This document shows, piece after piece, positions 15,704-24,553 of a DNA stretch of 64,000 bases (its first letter is position 1; each line of letters begins with the position of its first letter). The position numbers were made by a program, and so were the translations under genes. The stretch comes from Dinghuibacter silviterrae (lineage in GTDB: Bacteria > Bacteroidota > Bacteroidia > Chitinophagales > Chitinophagaceae), in assembly GCF_004366355.1 (NCBI RefSeq), contig NZ_SODV01000001.1, positions 2,914,001 to 2,978,000 of the forward strand, read 5' to 3'. The notes under the pieces were generated by a model. That model was not told where the DNA came from, searched no databases, and worked only from the letters and a program-made list of their open reading frames with translations.

Positions 15704-18172
15704 ATGCACTTATTCCGAAGCGCAGCCGTCTTCATGGCGGCCGTCATGGTCGCGCATGCCGCGTCCGCGCAAAAAGATACCACCAAGACCAAGCTCAAGC
15801 CGTATAAGGACGTGGTCCCCGCTACCGCGAAAACGTCGGATGGCTTCTTCTCCGTACACAAGGTGGACGACAAATACCTCCTGGAAATCCCCGACAGCCT
15901 GCTGGGCCACGACCTCCTGGTGGTTAACCGCATCGTCAAGGCCGCCACGGGCGCCACGCCTGCCAAGGTCCTGTTCGGCGGCGCCTTCAGTTATGCGGGG
16001 GACGAGATCGGGGAGAACATCATCCGTTTTGAAAAGCTCACGGACGACAAAATTTTCCTGAAGTCCATTTCTTTCGAAGAACGGTCTTCCGACAGCTCCG
16101 CCAACGGATTATACTGGGACCTCCAAAACAACAATGTCCAGCCCATACAAGCGGCCTTCCCCATCAAGGCCGTCAATGCGGACAAGCACGCAGAAGTCAT
16201 CGACGTCACGGAATTTATCAATTCCGACAACAACATCCTGTACTTCCCTTCGGGCATCAAAACCTTCATGGGGATCACCGGCGTTGCCGCCGACCGCTCC
16301 TACGTCGACCGCATCCAGGCGTATCCGATGAACATCGAAATCCGCACCGTGCGAACCTACAACTCGACCCCGGGACCCAATGGCGCCGCCATGCCTCCGC
16401 GCACCTACGAGCTCAACAGCTCCATGATCCTGCTCCCGGAGACACCCATGCACGGCCGCCCGGCGGACCCCAGGATAGGCTTTTTCTCCGACCAGTACGT
16501 CGACTTCGACGCCAACCCCGACGGGGTCAAAACGGCCGGCGACATCTGGCGCTGGCGCATGGAACCCAAGCCCGAAGACCGGGAGCGCTACCTCCGGGGT
16601 GAGCTCGTCGAACCCGCAAACCCGATCGTGATCTATATCGACCCGCTGACGCCCAAAAAATGGGTACCCTATCTTATCCAGGGCATCAACGACTGGCAGG
16701 CCGCCTTCGAAAAGGCCGGTTTTAAAAACGCCATCATTGGGAAGGAAGCCCCCGTCGGCGACTCGACCTGGAGCCTGGAAGACGCCCGTCACTCCGTGCT
16801 CGTCTACAAACCCTCCGACATCCCGAACGCCAGTGGTCCCAGCGTCCGCGATCCCCGCAGCGGGGAGATCCTGGAAACCCACATCAACTGGTACCACAAC
16901 GTCATGGAGCTGCTGTACAAGTGGTATTTCGTACAGGCGGCGGCGAACGACCCCCGTGCCCGCAAACCGCAATTCGACGACACCCTGATGGGTAACCTCA
17001 TTCGTTTCGTGTCGAGCCACGAGGTTGGACATACGCTGGGCCTGATGCACAACTTCGGCGCCTCCTCCACGGTGCCCGTGGAAAACCTGCGCAACAAGGC
17101 CTGGGTTGACGCCCACGGTCATACCCCGTCGATCATGGACTACGCCCGTTTCGACTACGTCGCCCAGCCCGAGGATTCCATCGATGAAAACGGTCTTTGG
17201 CCGCACATCGGCGACTACGACAAATGGACCATCCAGTGGGGCTACCGCTGGCTGCCGACCCTGTCCGCAGAGGCCGAAAAGGACACGCTCGACCGCTGGA
17301 TCGCCGCCCAGTTCGCGCTCGGTCCCCAATATTTCTACGGCGCCCAGACCGACCCGCTTGACCCCATGAACTTCAGGGGGACCAACCCCGATCCCCGCGA
17401 CCAAAGCGAAGACCTGGGTGACGATGCCATGAAGGCCAGCGCCTACGGCATCAAAAACCTCCAACGTGTCGAGCCCCACCTCCTCGAATGGACCCGCGAG
17501 CCCCACGACGGATACGAACGGGTCGGGGAGATGTACAAGGCGGTCGTCAACGAATACGCGCTCTTCATGGGTCACGTCCTCAAAAACGTAGGCGGTATCA
17601 TGATCACACCGAAAAACGTCGACCAAAGCGGCCCCGTCTTTACCTATCCCAGCCGCGATAAGCAACAGCGCGCCATGGCCTTCCTCAACGCGCAATTGTT
17701 CGCCACCCCGACCTGGCTGATCGATACCAAACTATTCTCCCTGACCACCGTCGGCTTCGGCGACGTCGCCACCGTTCAGGATAAGGTCCTGACCAGCCTC
17801 CTGGACCCTGCCCGCATCAGTCAACTTATCCAACAGGAAACCGACCTGGGCTCAGCGAAGGCCTACACCGCGCTGGACATGCTCCATGACCTGCGCCAGG
17901 GTGTGTTTTCCGAGTTGTCCACGGGCCGTCCCATCGACGCCTACCGCCGTAACCTCCAAAAGGCTTACGTCGAGCGGCTCTGTGGCCTCGTCGGCACCAA
18001 GTCGACCGTAAACCGTAGTGACGACGCCCTCTCCATCCTGAAGGCCCACGCCAAGGACCTTTCGGCGGCGGTCAAGGCTGCCGCGGCGCGCTCCACCGAT
18101 GCGCTTACGCGCGATCACCTCACCGACCTCGGGGAGCGGATCGACGAGGCGTTAAAGCCTTATGGGCGATAA
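15704..18172 (+). CDS. Secreted zinc-dependent metalloprotease (DUF5117/DUF4953 type)
   Basis: Exported metallopeptidase of 822 residues. A signal peptide ends near residue 23 (AHAASAQ). An N-terminal DUF5118/DUF5117-like region (to about 300) precedes the catalytic domain. The zinc-binding motif HEVGHTLGLMHN (H439, E440, H443, H449) is the extended HExxHxxGxxH of metzincin-like enzymes, and SIMDYARFD follows as a probable Met-turn. It is the last gene of module 1, 15 bases after susD, so it is probably co-expressed. It could process protein captured by SusC/SusD, or act in the periplasm or at the cell surface. Confidence 0.9.
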   Translation: MHLFRSAAVFMAAVMVAHAASAQKDTTKTKLKPYKDVVPATAKTSDGFFSVHKVDDKYLLEIPDSLLGHDLLVVNRIVKAATGATPAKVLFGGAFSYAGDEIGENIIRFEKLTDDKIFLKSISFEERSSDSSANGLYWDLQNNNVQPIQAAFPIKAVNADKHAEVIDVTEFINSDNNILYFPSGIKTFMGITGVAADRSYVDRIQAYPMNIEIRTVRTYNSTPGPNGAAMPPRTYELNSSMILLPETPMHGRPADPRIGFFSDQYVDFDANPDGVKTAGDIWRWRMEPKPEDRERYLRGELVEPANPIVIYIDPLTPKKWVPYLIQGINDWQAAFEKAGFKNAIIGKEAPVGDSTWSLEDARHSVLVYKPSDIPNASGPSVRDPRSGEILETHINWYHNVMELLYKWYFVQAAANDPRARKPQFDDTLMGNLIRFVSSHEVGHTLGLMHNFGASSTVPVENLRNKAWVDAHGHTPSIMDYARFDYVAQPEDSIDENGLWPHIGDYDKWTIQWGYRWLPTLSAEAEKDTLDRWIAAQFALGPQYFYGAQTDPLDPMNFRGTNPDPRDQSEDLGDDAMKASAYGIKNLQRVEPHLLEWTREPHDGYERVGEMYKAVVNEYALFMGHVLKNVGGIMITPKNVDQSGPVFTYPSRDKQQRAMAFLNAQLFATPTWLIDTKLFSLTTVGFGDVATVQDKVLTSLLDPARISQLIQQETDLGSAKAYTALDMLHDLRQGVFSELSTGRPIDAYRRNLQKAYVERLCGLVGTKSTVNRSDDALSILKAHAKDLSAAVKAAAARSTDALTRDHLTDLGERIDEALKPYGR

Positions 18173-18200
18173 AGCGCCATTGCGATTCCGTTTGAGTATT

Positions 18201-18240
18201 GCTGATCCCGCGGCCGTTCGCTGCGGGATCAGCTGTTTTT
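18201..18240 (+). terminator. Rho-independent terminator closing module 1
   Basis: An 11-bp perfect stem (GCTGATCCCGC at 18201-18211 with GCGGGATCAGC at 18223-18233) is followed by TGTTTTT. It lies 28 bases after the metalloprotease stop. The stop codon of the convergent zinc-ribbon gene (18229-18231) lies inside the right arm. Confidence 0.85.
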
Positions 18241-18756
18241 AGCCTGACAAATTTTTTGATCGATTTCTATCAAACGCTCTATCCAGTAATTCTTTGCTTC
18301 CTGGTTGACAACTGTCCTTTTGCTGGCACGAAATTGAAGGGGTATGCGGCCAATAAAGTACCCATTTTTGCTGATGTCTCGGTCAATTTCACTTTGATTT
18401 TCGGGTTCGGCTCTTTGTCTCCAAAATTCCAATTGGCGTTGATATTCTTGCTTTATCTCTTCGAAATAGGCAATGAGTGTCTCTTTCGTATTGGGTATGT
18501 ATCCAGGCCCGCTACAACCGCACGAATGAAAAATGATTCCGACGGAATACAGCCTATTTATATGTTCCCATTCTTCGATATTGTCTTTTTTAGGGGCTTT
18601 AAAATCCAAACCCATACTTGCCATCAACTGCCCGCAACTGGGACACCTGGCCTCCTTTGACTCCAATTTATCATGCCGCCCGATGTCGATCAAAAGTCTG
18701 CGCTTGAAGGTCTTGCGACAATGAAAACAGGCATAGTGCGGTTTATATTTTACCAT
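18229..18756 (-). CDS. Zinc-ribbon protein of unknown function
   Basis: Protein of about 175 residues. Two cysteine pairs, CFHC near the N-terminus and CPSCGQ about 25 residues later, look like a zinc ribbon. A further C-G-C lies in FHSCGCSGPG. The rest is charged and helix-prone (YFEEIKQEYQRQLEFWRQR). No signal peptide is seen. The start at 18756 (MVKYKPHYACFHC) is preferred; 18771 adds five residues. Its base composition is clearly more AT-rich than that of the flanking modules, which suggests recent acquisition. I recognise no family. Confidence 0.65.
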   Translation of the reverse strand: MVKYKPHYACFHCRKTFKRRLLIDIGRHDKLESKEARCPSCGQLMASMGLDFKAPKKDNIEEWEHINRLYSVGIIFHSCGCSGPGYIPNTKETLIAYFEEIKQEYQRQLEFWRQRAEPENQSEIDRDISKNGYFIGRIPLQFRASKRTVVNQEAKNYWIERLIEIDQKICQAKNS

Positions 18757-18787
18757 TGCGTATCGACACATCGCCTAAAAATTTTCA

Positions 18788-18795
18788 CAAAAGTA
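18788..18795 (-). promoter_or_regulatory. -7-type box TACTTTTG upstream of the zinc-ribbon gene
   Basis: On the minus strand TACTTTTG matches TAnnTTTG, 16 bases before the upstream ATG (18771) and 31 before the preferred start (18756). Confidence 0.35.
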
Positions 18796-18818
18796 AACTA
18801 TTCCCAAGGCCGGATCAT

Positions 18819-19172
18819 TTATTCGGTCGCCTGCCCAAACGTCAACAAATTATTGTCAGGATCCAACAGGGAAAATTCCTTCTGCCGCCAGGGTTTTGTT
18901 TGCAGTGTACCCGCGGGGTGTATGTTCTTGTCCAACATCGACTGATACAGTCGTTCGATGTCGTTCGTCCGTATATACACCTGCCCATCATTGTCCTTGG
19001 GATCAAGTGCTTTGTGCTCAAAGAAATGTATTTGAACATGGTCTTTTTGAACCATTAAATAGCCGTCATAGTCGGTGCTGCCGAATGGTTGAAAACCCAA
19101 CTGGTCGATATAGAACGCTTTTGTAAGCGCCTTGTCACGCATGGGCAACTTGGGGTGGATGTCGAGGAACAT
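18819..19172 (-). CDS. VOC superfamily (glyoxalase / bleomycin-resistance type) protein
   Basis: Small cytoplasmic protein of 117 residues with the vicinal-oxygen-chelate pattern: PKLPMRDKALTKAFYIDQLGF at the N-terminus, VQIHFFEH in the middle, and KEFSLLDPDNNLLTFGQ at the C-terminus. This is the layout of single-domain bleomycin-binding-protein-like members. The start at 19172 is preferred; an ATG at 19196 adds eight residues. It shares the low-GC character of the zinc-ribbon gene downstream. The substrate is unknown. Confidence 0.8.
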   Translation of the reverse strand: MFLDIHPKLPMRDKALTKAFYIDQLGFQPFGSTDYDGYLMVQKDHVQIHFFEHKALDPKDNDGQVYIRTNDIERLYQSMLDKNIHPAGTLQTKPWRQKEFSLLDPDNNLLTFGQATE

Positions 19173-19282
19173 GCTTTTTTTATAAATTTCGCACATATCC
19201 TGCTCTCTTGCAAGCCCTTTTGCGCGGCACGGATTTTGCCCCTATACCATTAGTGTTCCTTGTCGGATATAAACTTCAGGCT

Positions 19283-19537
19283 ATGAAAAAGATTTTTCTT
19301 TGCCTTGTATTCGCCGGGGCCTTCAGCACCGTCATGGGAGAGGCAGCCTTGCCTGTCCGGGAAACCTGGATCCCTGACGACGCCTTCAAGACCATCACGG
19401 GCACGTATGGTGCCCAGGGGCTGTATGACATTACCATGATCAAGGGCCGGGACGGCGAAACCGGCTACGTCATTCGATTGATTAAAGACGGAAAGATGTC
19501 GACGGTGATGACAAACGCCAGCGGCGCGGCCATTTAG
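19283..19537 (+). CDS. Very small secreted protein
   Basis: Protein of 84 residues. A signal peptide (MKKIFLCLVFAGAFSTVMGEA) is followed by about 60 mature residues with no recognised domain. The phrase VRETWIPDDAFKTITGTYG suggests a compact beta fold. It is convergent with the GH78 gene, with stops overlapping by four bases. The start at 19283 is chosen for the signal peptide; an upstream in-frame start adds 25 unlikely residues. Confidence 0.55.
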   Translation: MKKIFLCLVFAGAFSTVMGEAALPVRETWIPDDAFKTITGTYGAQGLYDITMIKGRDGETGYVIRLIKDGKMSTVMTNASGAAI

Positions 19538-21843
19538 TCGACCATGAAAGCTTGATCCCCCGCCTTTAATGCATACGTCTTCCCCTTCCAAACGAATACC
19601 CCGGACGTATGCTCCGGGAGGCTGACGCTCATCTTCCACTGACCGCCGCTAAGGTGATAGTGGACGGCAATCTTCCCGTTGGGGTGGGGGATCTCCCCAC
19701 CGGCATCCGTCAGTTTACCTAAGTGGGGCACTATCCTTACCCGGCGGAACCCCGGCGCATCGCTGTCGATGCCAAGCACCGTCCGGAAGAATTCGATATT
19801 GGGGCTGCTCCCCCAGGCATGACAGTCAGAGCGGGTGTTGTCGATGTTGGAGTCTTCCGTCCAGGTGGTGAGGCCCATGGCGATGTTTTGGCGCCATATA
19901 CCGAGCCAGTCCATGTAGCCGTCCCCCAAACCGGCCTTGACAAGGGCCTGGTGGAGGTAGTATTTGAAATAGATGGAGCATTGCGTCAGCGTACTGTCGG
20001 CAAGCAGGCGCCGGCCCACCGCTGCGGCGTTTGGCATCCCGGTGAGGATTGCCAGTGCGTTGGCATGTTGGGAAAATGTATGCTGTTCTTTGGTGTCGGC
20101 GTAAAGCCCGCGGGCGGAACTCCAGTATTTATGCTGTATGGTCTGACGCAACTGCGCGGCTTTCCCCGCATATAGCGCTGCGTAGTAGGGGATGCCCACC
20201 TTGCCCTCCATATCCGCCGCCCACTGGTACGCCCAAAGGAGTTGTAAATCCAGGATGGCGGAGCTGCCGTCCTCCCCTTTGGGGGGATTCCCAAACGACC
20301 AGCCTTCGCCTCCGGCCCAGTCGACAAATGTCCAATAGGGTACATTTCTTAAAGAACCGCTGGTATCCTGGTATTGGCCAAAGAAATGAAGGATGCCTCT
20401 TGCCCCCTGTAATTTATCCGCGATAAACCGGTCGTCGCCCCTGTACATCCAGTAGTCGTGCAACATACCGATATACCACAGCGAAAAGGGCGGTATGATC
20501 TGGGTATTCCGCGTGGGGGCACGGCTCATCGTCTCCCCGTCCGTTAGACGGGAACGGTCGATCATCTCGATCGCGTTGCGCGGCAACCGAGGGTCGGCGC
20601 TGTTAAAGTACGTGATAGTGGCCTGTACGCGGGTGTCCCCGATGTATTGAAGCTGCTCATAATAGGGACAGTCGGTATACGTCTCCCAGGCGTTTAGCCG
20701 TGCAGTCCGCCACCCGATCTCCAGTATTTTTTTGAGGACGGTATCGTCCGTTTGGAAGGTCGAGGGTTGCCCGAAGGGATACCCGGTAAACGTACCATAC
20801 ATATCCTCGATGGTGAGTGGATCGTCCTGGGTCTGCACCCCGAGCTGTATATACCGGTACGTCCGGAAATTGAGCGTGGTATAGCTTTGGCCGTCGGTAC
20901 CGTCGGAGACGAGGGTGTCTTCCCGGCCGTTAAAAATCTTGCCTTCCACGTCGTTCCGGTTGCCTTTCCCGCCACCGGTTTTGTACAAGGATTCCGCGTA
21001 CCGTATGGATATACCCGCGCCGCCGCCCTTGCTAAAGACCAAGGTCGGATAGGCGTTGGTAAGGAAAGTCTGGTCAAGGAGCAAGGTCGCCTTTGTATGC
21101 GCGGGGATCGTGAGCGCGGTTTTTTCGCCGGGGAAACCGTTCGGAACGGGGATGCCCGTGGCCTTGCGGCAAAGGGGGATGCGCTGGTAGGTCATTTCCC
21201 TCGCCGGCAGCGTCGCCGGGACAAGCATCCATCCGAAACCATCGGACCCGCCATTGGGCTGGGCGCCAAAAAGGCTGGCGGCAGCGGGCCAGTTCCGGTC
21301 GTCAAACGACGCCGTCATCCAGTCCCGGATGGTTTTGGTCCGGTCTACAAACTCCCCGGCGCTGGCGTAAAAAATTTTGCCCATCGACCGGTAAGCACCG
21401 TCCCGGATACATCGCCAACTGTTGTTCGTATTCAGTATTTCTTCGGCCGGCGTGTCTCCCTGCAGGAGGAAAGCCGTGTGAAAACTCAACTGTCCTTCCG
21501 GCCGGTCATCCGCTTCATTCCAGACGATGGCCGATACGACATTCGTCCCCGGCACCAGGTAAGGCGCCAGGTCGACGGTTTCATAGTTCCAGTGGTAAAG
21601 GTCGCTCCTGGCCGGGCCAAGGGAGACCAAGGTGCCATTGACAAATAATTTATAACGGTTGTCGGCGGAGACGTGGACCACAAAGGTCCCGGGCTTCGCG
21701 GCCAGGTCTATGTGTTTTCTGAAATAAAAGACCCCGTAATCGTGACCGTTGTCACCGGGTAGTGCAATCCAGTCGGCGTGCCAGGGGGTGGCGTTGGCTA
21801 ATAAGCTTGACAAGCAGATCGTCAGGGCAAGAATGAGTTTCAT
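19534..21843 (-). CDS. Glycoside hydrolase family 78-like (alpha-L-rhamnosidase) protein
   Basis: Exported enzyme of 769 residues, expected to release terminal L-rhamnose from glycans or glycosides. A signal peptide is at 1-18. The N-terminal beta-sandwich (about 20-330) contains YKLFVNGTLVSLGPARSD, typical of the family. The (alpha/alpha)6 catalytic domain carries TDCPYYEQLQYIGDTR with acidic residues D391, E396 and D403, whose 5- and 7-residue spacing matches the acidic cluster of the Bacillus rhamnosidase RhaB. A C-terminal beta domain follows. It does not lie next to a SusC/SusD pair, so its substrate supply is unclear. Confidence 0.88.
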   Translation of the reverse strand: MKLILALTICLSSLLANATPWHADWIALPGDNGHDYGVFYFRKHIDLAAKPGTFVVHVSADNRYKLFVNGTLVSLGPARSDLYHWNYETVDLAPYLVPGTNVVSAIVWNEADDRPEGQLSFHTAFLLQGDTPAEEILNTNNSWRCIRDGAYRSMGKIFYASAGEFVDRTKTIRDWMTASFDDRNWPAAASLFGAQPNGGSDGFGWMLVPATLPAREMTYQRIPLCRKATGIPVPNGFPGEKTALTIPAHTKATLLLDQTFLTNAYPTLVFSKGGGAGISIRYAESLYKTGGGKGNRNDVEGKIFNGREDTLVSDGTDGQSYTTLNFRTYRYIQLGVQTQDDPLTIEDMYGTFTGYPFGQPSTFQTDDTVLKKILEIGWRTARLNAWETYTDCPYYEQLQYIGDTRVQATITYFNSADPRLPRNAIEMIDRSRLTDGETMSRAPTRNTQIIPPFSLWYIGMLHDYWMYRGDDRFIADKLQGARGILHFFGQYQDTSGSLRNVPYWTFVDWAGGEGWSFGNPPKGEDGSSAILDLQLLWAYQWAADMEGKVGIPYYAALYAGKAAQLRQTIQHKYWSSARGLYADTKEQHTFSQHANALAILTGMPNAAAVGRRLLADSTLTQCSIYFKYYLHQALVKAGLGDGYMDWLGIWRQNIAMGLTTWTEDSNIDNTRSDCHAWGSSPNIEFFRTVLGIDSDAPGFRRVRIVPHLGKLTDAGGEIPHPNGKIAVHYHLSGGQWKMSVSLPEHTSGVFVWKGKTYALKAGDQAFMVD

Positions 21844-21847
21844 CCGG

Positions 21848-21855
21848 TGAAGGTA
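21848..21855 (-). promoter_or_regulatory. -7-like box TACCTTCA before the GH78 gene
   Basis: On the minus strand TACCTTCA lies four bases before the ATG at 21843, the position seen for better TAnnTTTG matches elsewhere in the window. It deviates from consensus at two positions. Confidence 0.3.
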
Positions 21856-21900
21856 TCTTAAACAGGATGTCCAACTGTCCTGCCCTTTCTGTGTCGCAAC

Positions 21901-22398
21901 TTATTGGAAATCAAAATAGTTTGGGGGATATACTTTCTGGCCATATTTTTCGGCAACGCCGCTTAACCTTGCAATCTCTTCAGCACTCAATGCCGGCGGC
22001 GGTAAAAAGACGCCGGGGGTCGTGGCTTTCCCTATTTCCTCGAAGAACGCATCCAGCCCGGCGGGGATCACCGTACACAGCAAATGCGCGGTGGTGTTGC
22101 TGATGTTTTTAAAACAATGCACTTCACCGCCCTTGGGAATATGGATGAAGTCGCCCTTTTTAGCGTTGTATTTTCCCGCCTCCGTTTTAAATTCAAGCTC
22201 GCCGTCGACCAAATAGAAAAGTTCCTGAAAACCGGCGTGCGCATGCGGGCCGGGACCGCCCCCCGGGGGCACCAGCATATCGATGACGGCGTATTCACCG
22301 CCGGTTTGCTTCCCGGATATGATGATCCGGTAGTTGTCCCCCACCACGGAGATGGTTTCTCCCTGGGATTCGGGGATGGCTTTGATGTTGTCTATCAT
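21901..22398 (-). CDS. Cupin domain protein
   Basis: Single-domain cupin of 165 residues. Cupin motif 1 is seen in PGPHAHAGFQELFYLVDGELEF (metal-binding histidines and glutamate), and motif 2 in GDFIHIPKGGEVHCFKN. The C-terminal tail is helical. It starts nine bases after the old yellow enzyme stop, so the two are one transcript. It may bind a metal and act on a small molecule, or be a non-catalytic sensor; the substrate is unknown. Confidence 0.87.
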   Translation of the reverse strand: MIDNIKAIPESQGETISVVGDNYRIIISGKQTGGEYAVIDMLVPPGGGPGPHAHAGFQELFYLVDGELEFKTEAGKYNAKKGDFIHIPKGGEVHCFKNISNTTAHLLCTVIPAGLDAFFEEIGKATTPGVFLPPPALSAEEIARLSGVAEKYGQKVYPPNYFDFQ

Positions 22399-22407
22399 AA
22401 AAATGGT

Positions 22408-23496
22408 TTAGATGGAATGAACCGGAGAAAGACGCATGGTTGGATAATCGGTGTACCCTTTGGGCCCCGGGGTATACAGCGTCGAAAGATCTATCTCGTT
22501 GAGCGGGGCATGCTGTTCAATCCGGTCTACGAGGTCCGGGTTCGCTAAAAAAGAGCGGCCGAAGGCGACTATATCCGCAAAGCCCTTTTGAAGAACGGCG
22601 GTGGCAGTATCCGGTGTGATGCCGTTGCAAAGGATGATCGTGTTGGAGAAATTAGACCGGATCGCATCAAAAGTCCTTTGCGGTATGTTGGGGTTCGAGG
22701 CGATATGTATATAGGTGATGCCGATTTCGTTTAATGCTTTGGCCAGGTAGGCGTAGGTGGCGTGCACCTCTTCCACATCATACGGCTTGAGGTCGCCCAG
22801 ATAGGCATAAGGCGAAAACCGGATACCCACCCGGTCCCTGCCGATGGCCGCTGCGGTTTTTTGGGCGATCTCTATCGATAGCCGTGCACGGTGTTCGATG
22901 CTGCCGCCATAGTCATCGGTCCGGTCATTGGTATGAGGGTTTAGGAACTGCTCCAATAAATAGCCGTTGGCGCCGTGTAGTTCGACGCCATCAAAACCCG
23001 CTTTTACCGCGTTTTCCGCAGCAGTGACAAACCCGTCGATAACCTTTTGGATACCTTCCCAGGTTAGGGGAACCGGCTCGGAGTGCTCCTGCATGCCGGC
23101 CGTATCGGTATAAATCTGGCCCGCCGCTTTAATGGAGGAGGCCCCGGAGAGCGACCAGCCTTCGGGCAGGTTGTCCAGGTGACCGATCCGGCCCGTGTGC
23201 ATGAGTTGGAGGAAGATCTTGCTACCCCCGGCGTGTACCTTATCGGTGATGTTCTTCCAGCCCGCTATCTGGGCGTCGTTAAAAATACCCGGGATGCGCG
23301 GATACCCCAAACCGTCGGGTGTCGGTGACGTACCTTCGGTGACGATCAAACCGGCGCCCGTACGCTGTGCGTAGTAGGTCGCCATCAGGTCGTTCGGAAT
23401 ATTGCCGGTTGCCCGGCTCCGGGTCATCGGCGCCATGACGATATGGTTTTTCAAGGAAAAACCATTTTTTCTGTATGCGGTCAGTAAAGATTTCAT
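22408..23496 (-). CDS. Old yellow enzyme family alkene reductase (NemA-like)
   Basis: FMN-dependent ene-reductase of 362 residues, reducing activated C=C bonds of enones or nitro-compounds with NAD(P)H. The N-terminus NHIVMAPMTRSRA, the catalytic pair H174/N177 in HGANGYLLEQF, DDYGGSIEHRARL and the C-terminal FGRSFLANPDL are diagnostic. It is followed closely by the cupin gene and preceded by an AraC regulator gene on the same strand, a likely controller. The nearby ohr/ohrR pair suggests a stress-response neighbourhood. Confidence 0.94.
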   Translation of the reverse strand: MKSLLTAYRKNGFSLKNHIVMAPMTRSRATGNIPNDLMATYYAQRTGAGLIVTEGTSPTPDGLGYPRIPGIFNDAQIAGWKNITDKVHAGGSKIFLQLMHTGRIGHLDNLPEGWSLSGASSIKAAGQIYTDTAGMQEHSEPVPLTWEGIQKVIDGFVTAAENAVKAGFDGVELHGANGYLLEQFLNPHTNDRTDDYGGSIEHRARLSIEIAQKTAAAIGRDRVGIRFSPYAYLGDLKPYDVEEVHATYAYLAKALNEIGITYIHIASNPNIPQRTFDAIRSNFSNTIILCNGITPDTATAVLQKGFADIVAFGRSFLANPDLVDRIEQHAPLNEIDLSTLYTPGPKGYTDYPTMRLSPVHSI

Positions 23497-23500
23497 GTTG

Positions 23501-23508
23501 TAAAGCTA
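23501..23508 (-). promoter_or_regulatory. -7-like box TAGCTTTA four bases before the ene-reductase start
   Basis: On the minus strand TAGCTTTA precedes the ATG at 23496 by four bases. It differs from TAnnTTTG only in the last base and fits the recurring start-proximal pattern of this window. Confidence 0.4.
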
Positions 23509-23555
23509 GACCGGGCCGGCGGGAAGAAATAGCGCAGAACGACGGAAAAATAGTC

Positions 23556-24539
23556 CTATCCGGCAGCAGCGTATTTTTTGGGCGTAGCGCCAAAGTGTTT
23601 CTCGAAAAGCCTGGAGAAGTGGCTCAGGTTTGAAAACCCCAGTTGATACCCGGCCTCGGAAACAGAATAGCCGGCTTGTGTTAAAAGGAAGCCCGCTTCC
23701 TGCATCCGTTCGTTCTGGTAGTAGTTGTAGATCGTGTCCCCAAAGGTTTGCTTGAACAACTGCTTCATTTTTGTTTCACTCATGCCCGACATTTTTGCCA
23801 GGGCGCTCAATTCCGGCGGCTGGCTAAGGTCCGCCAGGATGGCCGTGCGGATGGCCGCCAGTTTGTCGATATCCGCTTTGTTGACGGGTCTTTGTTTGTC
23901 ATTTCCCCGGTCCAGCAGCTTGTGAAACAGCAGGTAGATCAGCTCGTGGATCTTTATTTTATGATACAATGCGCTCAAAGCATCCTCGTCGCTGACCTCG
24001 GAGAGTTGCTTCAGCGTTCGCAAAATGTCCGGGACCATTTTTTCATGATAAAAAAACAAGCCATCGCCATGCAGGATCATCTCCAGGGGCCCACGCACAT
24101 TGTCCAGCCCCAGTGCGGTCATCAGTACCTCGCGGCGAATGCCGATGACTCCAAAATAGATCTCCACGCCCCCGGGGAAAATCGTTTCCGTGCTCAGCGC
24201 GCTGGAGGCGATCTGGATCGACGAGCCATTGTTTTTCAAAAACTGAATCGCCGTCTGGCGGTCCGGAGTGACGTCCCTGGGTATTTCATTGCTGTTGAAA
24301 ACGATCGAGACAATGTCATGGTTTTCCTGCGGGGACTTCCGTATTAAATGAAAGTCCTCTGACATGGTATAATGATGCAGGGCGAATTTGACCCCGGGTT
24401 CTATTTCTTTAAACCGGATGAAGCCTTTGCCCATCGACACGGGGAGGATCAATGTGTCGTCCTTGACGGGGATATTAAAATGTTCGCCGAAGCTTTTTAT
24501 AAAGTTGAAGCCGGGGTGGACGGTGAATTCAAAAGTCAT
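23556..24539 (-). CDS. AraC family transcriptional regulator
   Basis: Regulator of 327 residues. The N-terminal two thirds is a sensor of unknown ligand. The C-terminal AraC domain (about 225-325) shows LAKMSGMSETKMKQLFKQTFG and the signature GFSNLSHFSRLFEKHFGATPKKY. It is 59 bases upstream of the ene-reductase/cupin pair on the same strand and 14 bases downstream of ohrR. Control of the ene-reductase operon is the simplest guess. Confidence 0.92.
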   Translation of the reverse strand: MTFEFTVHPGFNFIKSFGEHFNIPVKDDTLILPVSMGKGFIRFKEIEPGVKFALHHYTMSEDFHLIRKSPQENHDIVSIVFNSNEIPRDVTPDRQTAIQFLKNNGSSIQIASSALSTETIFPGGVEIYFGVIGIRREVLMTALGLDNVRGPLEMILHGDGLFFYHEKMVPDILRTLKQLSEVSDEDALSALYHKIKIHELIYLLFHKLLDRGNDKQRPVNKADIDKLAAIRTAILADLSQPPELSALAKMSGMSETKMKQLFKQTFGDTIYNYYQNERMQEAGFLLTQAGYSVSEAGYQLGFSNLSHFSRLFEKHFGATPKKYAAAG

Positions 24540-24542
24540 GAC

Positions 24543-24550
24543 TAAAGATA
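24543..24550 (-). promoter_or_regulatory. -7-like box TATCTTTA three bases before araC
   Basis: On the minus strand TATCTTTA lies three bases before the ATG at 24539, in the 14-base gap after ohrR. If real, the AraC gene has its own short-leader promoter as well as read-through from ohr-ohrR. Confidence 0.35.
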
Positions 24551-24553
24551 AGT

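Noticed and set aside
16109-17695. Long antisense open frame (528 codons) across the metalloprotease gene
   Set aside because: It lies wholly opposite a gene with a clear signal peptide and HExxH motif. Its translation has no recognisable domain and is a by-product of high GC at third codon positions.
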